Shown: positions 24,438 through 32,182 of the stretch, piece by piece
Layout: every line of letters starts with the position of its first letter
Position numbering within the stretch: the stretch's first letter is position 1
Assembly: GCF_900167345.1 (NCBI RefSeq)
Contig: NZ_FUXB01000018.1
Coordinates: 1-59,946, forward strand
DNA: 59,946 bases
Source of the DNA: Vibrio cincinnatiensis DSM 19608
GTDB lineage: Bacteria; Pseudomonadota; Gammaproteobacteria; Enterobacterales; Vibrionaceae
Reading direction: 5' to 3'
Notes under the pieces: generated by a model
The model's input: the letters and a program-made list of their open reading frames with translations, nothing else
What the model was told of the DNA's origin: nothing
Database searches by the model: none
Position numbers and translations under genes: made by a program

Positions 24438-24457
24438 TGCCCCTCAAATGTCAATAA
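24438..24457 (+). repeat. 20-bp direct repeat, left copy, bracketing the TIR/HipBST cargo
   Basis: TGCCCCTCAAATGTCAATAA here matches TGCCCCCCAAGTGTCAATAA at 28709-28728 in 18 of 20 positions and in the same orientation. The segment between them holds all five cargo genes. Confidence 0.7.
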
Positions 24458-24828
24458 GTATGTACTTCTGAAGGTATTGGTTCAGTAACGCTGGCGCACT
24501 GACTGTGTTGTTAACATATGAAAGGTTTTTTTGAACTGTCTTTCGACATAGATACGTTCGCAAACTGTAACTTTTAACTCGAAAACTCTCCAAAGTCATC
24601 TAACCTGAGACTTTTAACTGCATTCTAGAGTCAGTTCTTGACCTACTTTTTCTAATGGCAGATTATGAACCTGAATGTCTATTGGCGAGTAGTCATACAT
24701 AATCTGTAAGTGTGGAAGTATTAAGTTGGTAAAGCAGTGTATTGCGGTTCTCATGTCTGTGTTTAACTAAGCTACAAATAGACATTGTCTGCTGACAAGA
24801 CGCTTTTATATGCAAATATGGAGTATTT
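24458..24828. other. AT-rich leader region of the TIR gene
   Basis: About 370 bases without a gene between the left direct repeat and the TIR gene. It should contain the promoter for the plus-strand TIR and membrane-protein genes. I see no palindrome or box strong enough to call. Confidence 0.3.
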
Positions 24829-25782
24829 ATGCACCCTAAAGTTTTTGTAAGTCATGCGAGTGAAGATAAAGAAAGATTCGTAACCAAGTTCGCAACAAAG
24901 TTGAGAGAAAATGGTGTAGATGCTTGGTTAGATAAGTGGGAGATGCTACCTGGTGATAGCTTAGTTGATAAGATCTTTGAAGAAGGTTTAAAAGAAGCTC
25001 AAGCAGTTATCATAGTGCTTTCAAGTTACAGTATAAAAAAACCTTGGGTTCGCGAGGAGCTAAACGCAAGCATTGTTGCTAAGTTGTCTAAAGGTACAAA
25101 GATAATTCCAATTGTATTAGATAATTGTGAAGTCCCTCAATCGCTTACATCAACTCTTTGGGAATCAATTCCTGACTTAAAAAATTACGAGCAAAATTTT
25201 AAGCGAGTCTTGTCTTCAATTTTTGGTGCCACCGATAAACCAGCTTTAGGTAAAGCTCCGGCGCATACGACAACTGTATATAATGAGATTGGAGGCTTAA
25301 CCAAAGCAGATAACTTGGTTTTAAAAGAGTCTTGTGAATACGCTATTGAACATGAAGACACTATGATTGATCCAGAGTCATTGTTCGGAAGTGGAGAAAA
25401 GTTGGGATTTAGTCGAGCAGAAATCAAAGACTGCATTGAGGTACTCGAACAGAATGGATACCTTGATGTATCTCGATTTATTGGAGGTAGTGGAGACAAT
25501 TATTCATGCCACTTCAGAGTAACGACATATGGTCTAGATAACTATGCTCGTTCATATATTGTAGATTACTCCGAAACGTTGGAGAAGGTCATTAGTCTTA
25601 TTGTTAATGAAGGCATAAATTCAAATTCTAAAATCCAAGAAAAAATCGATAAATCGATTGTAATTATCAACCACATATTGAATGTATTAGAATCAAATAA
25701 CCATGTGAAACTATCCAAAACCATTGATGATAGGGTTCAAATTTACGAAGTTTCAGCAAGTCTACGTCGAGCATTGGTTTAG
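24829..25782 (+). CDS. TIR-domain protein with C-terminal winged-helix-like regions
   Basis: Residues 3-130 form a bacterial TIR domain: KVFVSHASEDKERFV at the N-terminus, AWLDKWEMLPGDSL, and WVREEL carrying the putative catalytic Glu77 (W-x3-E). Such domains commonly hydrolyse NAD+ or make signalling nucleotides in anti-phage defence. The remainder (about 150-317) appears to be two winged-helix-like segments (CIEVLEQNGYLDVSRF; INHILNVLESNNHVKL) that could sense DNA or a partner. GGAG five bases before the ATG gives a strong start. A membrane-protein gene follows on the same strand, suggesting a two-gene operon. The defence role is inferred from the family. Confidence 0.85.
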   Translation: MHPKVFVSHASEDKERFVTKFATKLRENGVDAWLDKWEMLPGDSLVDKIFEEGLKEAQAVIIVLSSYSIKKPWVREELNASIVAKLSKGTKIIPIVLDNCEVPQSLTSTLWESIPDLKNYEQNFKRVLSSIFGATDKPALGKAPAHTTTVYNEIGGLTKADNLVLKESCEYAIEHEDTMIDPESLFGSGEKLGFSRAEIKDCIEVLEQNGYLDVSRFIGGSGDNYSCHFRVTTYGLDNYARSYIVDYSETLEKVISLIVNEGINSNSKIQEKIDKSIVIINHILNVLESNNHVKLSKTIDDRVQIYEVSASLRRALV

Positions 25783-25868
25783 CGTGTTTATAGCGATTGT
25801 ATGTTGTCTTTCGGACTGCCCTCCAAGCCTGCCGAAAATGCAGGCGTTATCTACTACAGGATTGCCCA

Positions 25869-26699
25869 TTGGCTAATAAAGCGCACAAGTTTTGGTTCAA
25901 AATAAGAAGAAAGTTTTATAGAAAACCTGTACCGGAAAGATTGTATTACTTTGGTTTTTTCCTTTTATTGTTCACATTGGTTGCTATGAAAGTAGCTCAA
26001 GAAATGGGCCATGACCCAGGAATTATAAAGTCCTCTTTGTGGATCAGTGTGATTTGCATTATTTTAGGTTTTCTCACTGATTTGTATGTGTTAGGTAAAG
26101 TTCTCTATAAGTTTCTTGTTTTCAAGTGGTTGTTTGCTTTAGTTTTTTCTGCTCTAGTTGTTACTTCAAATGTATTAGCTAAAAAAGACATATATGCTAT
26201 TACAGGATTTAGCTTAAATGAGCTTACTGAGGCTCAATTGCTAATTGCAATAGTAAATGTACCTTTATTAACAGTTACCATTTTAACTTTCATTGCTATG
26301 ACAATGTCATTGATTTTTATGGTGGGACAGTTAATTGTGGGGGGGCTTATTCGCCTTAATCGCTATCCATTAAGCAGAATCTTACTAGGGACTCCCCAGA
26401 TAGGATTTCTTTTGAAACTGACTCGAAACCTAGGATTTGATTCTGATACACGTCCTATGGCAGCAATCATTTCGATGGTAGTATTCGTGGCGTTTCTTAC
26501 GTTTCCTCCTAGTTACAAACATATTACTCTTCAGTCAGTTAAGTCGGAAATAATTGTTTGGTCATCTTTTTACAATGGGGAAGATTGTGTGAACCTAGAG
26601 GCGGATCAAAGATATCTGGTGCATAAAGATAAAACGATAATACTTACCTACACCGATGAAGGCCCATCGTTTGATTTAGGTAGTTGCGAGAAAAGCTAA
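25869..26699 (+). CDS. Polytopic membrane protein paired with the TIR gene
   Basis: A 276-residue protein with several hydrophobic segments: about residues 24-44 (LYYFGFFLLLFTLVAMKVA), 56-75, 85-105, 125-165 and 200-218. A soluble C-terminal domain of about 60 residues contains two Cys. I recognise no family. The TTG at 25869 is chosen because CAGGA precedes it and the codons upstream look non-coding. It begins 86 bases after the TIR stop on the same strand and ends in a shared terminator, so it is likely co-transcribed. A membrane-targeting effector or sensor for the TIR protein is a reasonable guess. Confidence 0.6.
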   Translation: MANKAHKFWFKIRRKFYRKPVPERLYYFGFFLLLFTLVAMKVAQEMGHDPGIIKSSLWISVICIILGFLTDLYVLGKVLYKFLVFKWLFALVFSALVVTSNVLAKKDIYAITGFSLNELTEAQLLIAIVNVPLLTVTILTFIAMTMSLIFMVGQLIVGGLIRLNRYPLSRILLGTPQIGFLLKLTRNLGFDSDTRPMAAIISMVVFVAFLTFPPSYKHITLQSVKSEIIVWSSFYNGEDCVNLEADQRYLVHKDKTIILTYTDEGPSFDLGSCEKS

Positions 26700-26717
26700 A
26701 AATGTTCAAGTATCAAA

Positions 26718-26739
26718 AAGCCCTAGAAAGCTAGGGCTT
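26718..26739. terminator. Bidirectional terminator between the membrane-protein gene and hipT
   Basis: The 9-bp stem AAGCCCTAG-AAAG-CTAGGGCTT lies between convergent genes. On the minus strand it is followed by TTTTTGATAC, a good U-tract for the hipBST operon. On the plus strand it is followed by CTATATGC. Confidence 0.8.
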
Positions 26740-26746
26740 CTATATG

Positions 26747-27793
26747 CTAAATGGTCACATGCTCTAATTGACTCAGATAGTTAATTCGACTCAATATCCA
26801 TTCAGCTACTTTCTCTACGTGTTCTTGCGGCATAAAACTATTACGGTAGATATCAATAATAGCCTCTTGCTTAGCGCACAAATCATTGATCATTTTGGTA
26901 GCTAATTTAGGCTTGAGGCCAATATTTTGTGCGAAGGTTAGGAAGTCATAGCCGGTGTAGGTACAATGTGACTGATAGCCACTTGTATTGCCATTGTCGC
27001 CTTCTTCACTAGCGAGTAAGGGTAATGCTAATGGGTTCTCGTTTGCGATGTAGTCTGGATAAGGTGCTATAGATACGTAATCATAGATTGGCGCTAGCCG
27101 AGTGGCCTCTTGCTCCGGTAGCAGCAAACCAATATTTCTAAGGTGTAGGTCATTATTACCGAGAAAGTAGGCTACTAGTATTCGGTTAAATAACTCTTTC
27201 TTAAAGTTTAAGCTGCCGTCTACTTTATCAATTAAGAACTTACAGGCTTGCTCGTAACTAACGTATCCCTCAGTATCGCCTTTTGTCTTCCCGTACTTTT
27301 CACGCACGTCCATTGCGGCATCCAATTGCTCTTGATGAATAGCTTCTTCGCCTGCGTTTAAGCGGTCATAGCGCCTAATAATAAATGCGAGTTCACCTTC
27401 TCCGTTCTTATCATTAAATCGAACTAATCCAAATGGAGGCGTATCGAAACCGAGGGATTTCATTACTAACATTGTCGCGTGCTCGTTTTCAGCAAGATTA
27501 GGAAATTCTTCGGGTGAAGGCTTGAGAATAAATAGAGCCTTGTCCTCCACTACCCCTAGCTGATTCTCTTCATTAATCGCAAGAGAAAGCTTTGGTTGAT
27601 AACCGGAAATACTCATGCCTTTTTGTTTCTTTGGCAACTCAGTAACAAATTCAGCTCGCGAAAAAGGTAATTGGATCTGAAATCTATTTGAACCTAGTAG
27701 GGTTTTGATTTCACCTTTTTTATACTCGACTTGTTCTCTATTTTGTTCATTGAGCTCATCGAGGCTAATAAGACTTCTATTGCTCGGATACAT
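26747..27793 (-). CDS. hipT: HipT toxin kinase of a HipBST system
   Basis: A HipA-family Ser/Thr kinase lacking the usual N-terminal subdomain, as in HipBST systems, where that part is a separate protein. The Gly-rich-loop region carries the SIS motif (Ser61 and Ser63 in GMSISGYQPKLS), which matches HipT autophosphorylation sites. The catalytic Asp215 is in NNDLHLRNIG and the metal-binding Asp238 in IYDYVS. In the characterised E. coli O127 system HipT targets tryptophanyl-tRNA synthetase; whether that holds here is unknown. It overlaps hipS by 17 bases and is the last gene of the operon. Confidence 0.92.
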   Translation of the reverse strand: MYPSNRSLISLDELNEQNREQVEYKKGEIKTLLGSNRFQIQLPFSRAEFVTELPKKQKGMSISGYQPKLSLAINEENQLGVVEDKALFILKPSPEEFPNLAENEHATMLVMKSLGFDTPPFGLVRFNDKNGEGELAFIIRRYDRLNAGEEAIHQEQLDAAMDVREKYGKTKGDTEGYVSYEQACKFLIDKVDGSLNFKKELFNRILVAYFLGNNDLHLRNIGLLLPEQEATRLAPIYDYVSIAPYPDYIANENPLALPLLASEEGDNGNTSGYQSHCTYTGYDFLTFAQNIGLKPKLATKMINDLCAKQEAIIDIYRNSFMPQEHVEKVAEWILSRINYLSQLEHVTI

Positions 27794-28103
27794 GGTCTTC
27801 TAATCTCAACAGTTGGACTGCACCAAGTAAATTTTTGCCGTTGGACAAAAGCATACCTAGCGGATCGTTTTCATCAATTTTTTGTAGTTCTGAGTAGCGC
27901 TTCTTCAGCCATCCTTCGGGTGCAAGACTTAGGAAGAAAGGATGTAGCTCTGTACTCTCAAATGGTCCATCTTCGACAGGCATACTCAGCGATAAGCTAC
28001 GGCCTTTGTAGCTAGGCTCATATTCGAATGTAAAACCTTGTTCATTTTGAGACAAAACACCGCAAAACTTTCCGTACAAAAGAACTTTTACTTTTCGATC
28101 CAT
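27777..28103 (-). CDS. hipS: HipS, small antitoxin of the HipBST system (HipA N-terminal subdomain)
   Basis: A 108-residue protein equivalent to the HipA N-terminal domain (KVKVLLYGKFCGVLSQNEQGFTF; SLSLSMPVEDGPF; LHPFFLSLAPEGWLKKRY). In HipBST this separate subunit, and not HipB, neutralises the kinase. AGGAATG precedes the ATG. It overlaps hipB upstream and hipT downstream, giving a tight three-gene operon. Confidence 0.9.
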   Translation of the reverse strand: MDRKVKVLLYGKFCGVLSQNEQGFTFEYEPSYKGRSLSLSMPVEDGPFESTELHPFFLSLAPEGWLKKRYSELQKIDENDPLGMLLSNGKNLLGAVQLLRLEDHVSEQ

Positions 28104-28408
28104 ATTTTCATTCCTAGTTCGTTAGCAACGGCTAAAAAGTTTTCTAGCGAAGTCTTACTTGGGTCTTTAAGCATTCGTTTTATCGTTGATCTAGAAATAT
28201 CCGTCTGCAATTCAAGGTCTTCTAATGAGATACTTTTCTTTCGTGATTGCATATCATCAATCAGAGTGTTCGTTTCGTAAATAGAGTAACTTGAAATAGG
28301 GCGGTTGCTTGAGGTTTCAACGTTGTTAAGCATCTCTTCGAAAACTTCGTGAATTTCGGACTCAAGCTTACTTGTGAGATTTCGAAGTTGTAGCACTTTA
28401 GGATTCAT
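28088..28408 (-). CDS. hipB: HipB-like DNA-binding antitoxin of the HipBST system
   Basis: A 106-residue HTH protein and the first gene of the operon. The helix-turn-helix is ISLEDLELQTDISRSTIKRML (about residues 60-80), followed by LENFLAVANELGMKIWIEK, a pattern shared with HipB/Xre repressors. It should bind the operon promoter and, with HipS/HipT, autoregulate. AAGGCAAC lies before the ATG. Its N-terminal 50 residues are extra relative to compact HipB proteins. Confidence 0.88.
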   Translation of the reverse strand: MNPKVLQLRNLTSKLESEIHEVFEEMLNNVETSSNRPISSYSIYETNTLIDDMQSRKKSISLEDLELQTDISRSTIKRMLKDPSKTSLENFLAVANELGMKIWIEK

Positions 28409-28805
28409 AGTGTTGCCTTAAATGTGTCAAATATGAGCCGTATGTCAACTTTATATAAATATAAGCTCAAAAGTAGACTATGTAAATCACTTTTGTGCCA
28501 TTAATGACCTAAAGGTTGTTTTTGATTGTTTAATGGCTTGTTTGTGACCCTTTGGTGCTGTTCAGTTTGATAAATTGGGGATTTAATCATCTAAGGCATA
28601 TGCGTTAGGCTAGTCTACTTAATTAAAAGATAAACTGTGCTGTATAAGATAAAGATACTATATCGGTGACCCAACTCCCCAGCACTTCTGAGGTTGTATC
28701 GATATTGATGCCCCCCAAGTGTCAATAAATCAGCCCTGTCCACTGCTCATAGCCAGGTTACACAGCACTAATCCTCATTTCATTGACACTTGAGGGGCGG
28801 TTTAG
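28409..28805. other. Promoter region of hipBST and integrase-distal repeats
   Basis: No gene is seen. The hipB-proximal part is AT-rich (TATATAAATATAAG near 28450) with TTGACA on the minus strand at about 28444-28449, a possible promoter element. The distal part holds the right direct repeat (28709-28728) and its inverted partner (28782-28798). Confidence 0.45.
28709..28728 (+). repeat. 20-bp direct repeat, right copy, with an inverted partner at 28782-28798
   Basis: TGCCCCCCAAGTGTCAATAA repeats the motif at 24438-24457. ATTGACACTTGAGGGGC at 28782-28798 is an inverted copy (16 of 17 positions) placed just after the integrase stop codon. Confidence 0.7.
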
Positions 28806-29897
28806 CTAAGCCTTTTTCCCTTTCGCAATTGCGTCCAGCTCTTCAACCAGGTCTTCTGCTCTGAGGTGAGTGTAGCGGCGTAGCATCTGCATGGATTTGT
28901 GACCGCTGATGGCGGCGACTTGCTGATCACTTAGCCCGCCTTCAACCAAGCGGCTGACGCTCTCGTGGCGCAGGTCGTGGAATTTAAAATCCTTCAGGCC
29001 AATCTTAGCCTTAATCTTCATCCACACCTTGTTGAAGTTATACGGGCGTCGCTTGCCGTCTTTGCCTGGTTCGCCAAAGAAAATCAGGTCGGTATCAATG
29101 GGCCGTACCGGATTATTAATTGCCTGCTTAAAGGATTCTAACGCCAGGAGAGAAAGCGGAACGGTTCTCGGCATGGTGTTTTTGGTTTCGACCAGGAAAA
29201 CCACACGCTTTTTTAAATCGACCTGAGAGCGGCGCAGAGAAGTGATTTCAGATGAACGCATACCAGTTTCCAGCGCGATACGAACAATCCAGGCCAGCAT
29301 CGGATTGGTGTGTGCCTCAACGGCTTCTAGGAGCTGTAGCTCTTCTTCCTCGGTCAAGCGTCGTTCCCGGCCAGAAGGCGGTGAGGGCTTACGAATATTC
29401 TGAACCGGGTTAATTGCCAGGCCGATACCCCATTCTTTAATCGCAATGTTGTACAGGTGACTGAGCAGGGCAAGGTCAATGCGAACGGTATTAGGTGAGC
29501 GTGGCTTGGGTGCTGGGTTACCTCTGGCGTCGCAACGGTCTAGGCCAGCTAACCGGTCGTCTCGATACTTGGCAATGATTTCTGGAGTCAGGGCGGCCAG
29601 GGAGTATTTCCCCAGTGCTTTGATAATCGGTTTGGAATGTCTTGCATCACAGGCAGCGGTCGCTGGTCGTTTGGTCGGTGAGATTTCTGCCAGGTAGCGT
29701 TTCAATGCTTCTTCAATGGTGAGTCGTTCAGACGAGGAACGTTTGATGTAGACGCCACGCACAATTTCATCTTCAGTGCGTCTTGCCCAATCCTCGGCAT
29801 CGCGTTTAAGACGAAAAGTTTTGGACGTCGTCGGCCAGCCTGTTTTTCGAATAACTGCTTTCCAGGTGCCTGAAGTAGTTTTAACTAAAGTTGCCAT
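28806..29897 (-). CDS. Tyrosine recombinase (integrase of the inner, mobilizable island)
   Basis: A 363-residue site-specific recombinase from the ATG at 29897 (GGGAG upstream); the longer frame to 29960 has no ribosome site. Catalytic residues are visible: Arg in LETGMRSSEIT, the beta-region Lys in VETKNTMPRTVPL, His-x-x-Arg in FHDLRHESVSRLV, and the last His and Tyr in SGHKSMQMLRRYTHL. It differs from the outer P4-type integrase and lacks a DUF4102 domain. The gene starts about 100 bases from the tRNA-Ile2 3' end, so it should recombine the repeats at 12920-12965 and 29996-30041. Codon use resembles the GC-richer tra/trb backbone and not the AT-rich cargo. Confidence 0.94.
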   Translation of the reverse strand: MATLVKTTSGTWKAVIRKTGWPTTSKTFRLKRDAEDWARRTEDEIVRGVYIKRSSSERLTIEEALKRYLAEISPTKRPATAACDARHSKPIIKALGKYSLAALTPEIIAKYRDDRLAGLDRCDARGNPAPKPRSPNTVRIDLALLSHLYNIAIKEWGIGLAINPVQNIRKPSPPSGRERRLTEEEELQLLEAVEAHTNPMLAWIVRIALETGMRSSEITSLRRSQVDLKKRVVFLVETKNTMPRTVPLSLLALESFKQAINNPVRPIDTDLIFFGEPGKDGKRRPYNFNKVWMKIKAKIGLKDFKFHDLRHESVSRLVEGGLSDQQVAAISGHKSMQMLRRYTHLRAEDLVEELDAIAKGKKA

Positions 29898-29918
29898 GTG
29901 AGTACTCCCGAATGCGTA

Positions 29919-29936
29919 CTGTACTGATTTTGTACC
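29919..29936. repeat. CTGTAC-N6-TGTACC motif near the right end of the inner island
   Basis: Partner of the motif at 13086-13103. It lies between the integrase start and the tRNA att site, where arm-type or autoregulatory sites are common. Confidence 0.45.
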
Positions 29937-29995
29937 TCGGGACGGAATAAAAGGCAACATTCAAAGGAGAGTAAGCGATAAGTGCTTGATTTGAA

Positions 29996-30071
29996 TGGTG
30001 GCCCCTCGCAGACTTGAACTGCGGACCAATCGATTATGAGTCGACTGCTCTAACCACTGAGCTAAGGGGCC
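29996..30071 (-). tRNA. tRNA-Ile2 (CAU anticodon), island integration site
   Basis: The 76-base gene folds as a full cloverleaf with encoded CCA: acceptor GGCCCCT/AGGGGCC, anticodon loop CTCATAA and T-stem CGCAG/CTGCG. CAU with this body matches tRNA-Ile2, whose wobble C becomes lysidine; V. cholerae annotation calls it tRNA-Met. Its 3' 46 bases are the attachment sequence. rpoD lies downstream on the same strand side, the VSP-II insertion context. Confidence 0.95.
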
Positions 30072-30170
30072 GATAGGTGTGTGATTATAGGGGAAGGCTG
30101 AGTGTCTGTCTAGCCGCAAAATAGGGTAATAGCGCTTAGTTTTTATTCACTTAGCCACTTGTGCGATAAA

Positions 30171-30196
30171 AAAAGGTGAGCTTTTGCTCACCTTTT
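30171..30196 (-). terminator. rpoD terminator
   Basis: An 11-bp stem AAAAGGTGAGC / GCTCACCTTTT with a 4-base loop runs into TTTTTTTATC on the minus strand, just after the rpoD stop. Confidence 0.88.
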
Positions 30197-30213
30197 TAGT
30201 TCATACTTAATAC

Positions 30214-32085
30214 TTATTCATCAAGGAAGCTGCGCAGGGTTTCTGAGCGGCTTGGGTGACGAAGTTTACGCAGTGCTTTGGCTTCAATTTGACGGATACG
30301 TTCACGTGTGACATCAAATTGTTTTCCGACTTCTTCCAGAGTGTGGTCTGTATTCATGTCGATACCAAAGCGCATACGGAGTACTTTTGCTTCACGAGGG
30401 GTAAGGCCTGCAAGTACATCACGAGTGGCTGCTCTTAGACTGGTTGCTGTTGCTGAGTCTAGCGGTAGCTCAAGTGTTGTATCTTCAATAAAATCACCGA
30501 GATGTGAATCTTCATCGTCACCGATGGGGGTTTCCATGGAGATGGGTTCTTTGGCAATTTTTAATACTTTACGGATTTTGTCTTCTGGCATTTGCATGCG
30601 TTCTGCCAATTCTTCTGGCAGAGGCTCTCGGCCCATTTCCTGCAGCATTTGTCGTGAGATTCGATTCAGTTTATTGATCGTTTCGATCATATGAACCGGA
30701 ATTCGAATGGTACGAGCTTGGTCTGCAATGGAACGTGTGATTGCCTGACGAATCCACCATGTTGCATAGGTTGAAAATTTATAACCGCGACGATATTCAA
30801 ATTTATCAACGGCTTTCATTAGGCCAATGTTACCTTCTTGAATTAAATCCAAGAATTGTAGACCGCGGTTGGTGTATTTTTTAGCAATAGAAATAACCAA
30901 ACGTAAGTTTGCTTCGACCATTTCTTTCTTCGCACGGCGAGCTTTAGCTTCACCGATAGACATGCGGCGGCTGATATCTTTGATGCGGCTCACATCGAGT
31001 GAGGTTTCTTGCTCAATGATTTGTAGCTTTTGGATTGAGCGACGAATCGCCTCTTCATTGGCGCGAATTTTTTCAACATAAGGCTTATCTGAAGCGAGTA
31101 CTTGATCAAGCCATGCTTCGCTTGATTCATTACCGGTAAAGAGTGCGATAAATGATTTTTTAGGCATCTTCGCTACTTCAACAACCGATTTCATGATCAA
31201 ACGTTCTTGAGTGCGCACGCGATCCATTGAGGTACGAAGTGTATCAACGAGATGATCAAACTGTTTCGGTGTTAAGCGGAACTCACGGAAAATATCGAGC
31301 ATTAACTCAGATGCTTGCTGAGTTTTATTGCTATCGTTACCGTGTTCATTGATCGCTAGCTGTAAGTCTTGGTACTTATTGCGTAATTCGGTAAATTTTT
31401 CTAGAGCAAGTTCAGGATCGATGCCGGTTTCTTCTTCAGCATCATCATCGCTGCTATCACCGTCTTCGTCCTCATCTTCGTCTTCATCATCAAGATCTTT
31501 GTCATCATCGAGATCAGCGCCGGTAAGCTCTGAGCCGATGTGAGTTGCAGTTGGAGCCGTTGCTCCATCTTCATTAGGATCGATGAAACCGGAAATTAGG
31601 TCGGTTAGGCGTAGCTCTTCTGCTTGAACTTTATCGAATTGTTCAAGGATATAAGGAATTGTGCCTGGATATTCAGCAACAGCGCTTTGAACTTGGTTGA
31701 TACCATCTTCAATGCGCTTAGCAATATCAATCTCACCTTCACGAGTCAGTAGTTCGACCGTTCCCATTTCACGCATATACATGCGTACAGGATCGGTAGT
31801 TCGACCAATCTCGCTTTCTACGCTTGAAAGCGCTGCGGCAGCGGCTTCAGCCGCATCTTCATCAGTGATCGTATTGTCATCGCTTAAGGCGAGATCATCA
31901 GCATCAGGGGCCGTTTCCACGACTTTGATGCCCATGTCGTTGATCATCTGAATAATATCTTCTACTTGCTCGGAATCGACGATTTCAGCAGGTAGGTGGT
32001 CATTTACTTCGGCGTAGGTCAGATAGCCTTGTTCCTTGCCTTTAATGACAAGTAATTTTAGCTGTGACTGCGGATTTTGATCCAT
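30214..32085 (-). CDS. rpoD: RNA polymerase sigma-70 factor RpoD
   Basis: The primary sigma factor, 623 residues. Region 1.1 is at the N-terminus. A non-conserved insertion contains a strongly acidic run (about residues 195-225, repeats of Asp/Glu), typical of vibrios. Region 2 is visible in [38 protein letters not shown] and [13 protein letters not shown]; region 4.2 is [20 protein letters not shown]. It is the last gene of the rpsU-yqeY-dnaG-rpoD macromolecular-synthesis cluster and ends in a strong hairpin. Confidence 0.98.
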   Translation of the reverse strand: MDQNPQSQLKLLVIKGKEQGYLTYAEVNDHLPAEIVDSEQVEDIIQMINDMGIKVVETAPDADDLALSDDNTITDEDAAEAAAAALSSVESEIGRTTDPVRMYMREMGTVELLTREGEIDIAKRIEDGINQVQSAVAEYPGTIPYILEQFDKVQAEELRLTDLISGFIDPNEDGATAPTATHIGSELTGADLDDDKDLDDEDEDEDEDGDSSDDDAEEETGIDPELALEKFTELRNKYQDLQLAINEHGNDSNKTQQASELMLDIFREFRLTPKQFDHLVDTLRTSMDRVRTQERLIMKSVVEVAKMPKKSFIALFTGNESSEAWLDQVLASDKPYVEKIRANEEAIRRSIQKLQIIEQETSLDVSRIKDISRRMSIGEAKARRAKKEMVEANLRLVISIAKKYTNRGLQFLDLIQEGNIGLMKAVDKFEYRRGYKFSTYATWWIRQAITRSIADQARTIRIPVHMIETINKLNRISRQMLQEMGREPLPEELAERMQMPEDKIRKVLKIAKEPISMETPIGDDEDSHLGDFIEDTTLELPLDSATATSLRAATRDVLAGLTPREAKVLRMRFGIDMNTDHTLEEVGKQFDVTRERIRQIEAKALRKLRHPSRSETLRSFLDE

Positions 32086-32182
32086 AGACGGTATCCAACT
32101 TCGTATCTGGTGAAGGAATAGTATGCGAAATGCAAACCATGTATATTAACAAATTTATTCGTTGCTGACTATTTAAACTGGG

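Noticed and set aside
25801..25860. GCCTGC-CGAAAAT-GCAGGC followed by GTTAT, resembling an integron attC end
   Set aside because: The matching upstream half-site (AAC core) expected of an attC is missing, and no integron integrase or cassette array is present.
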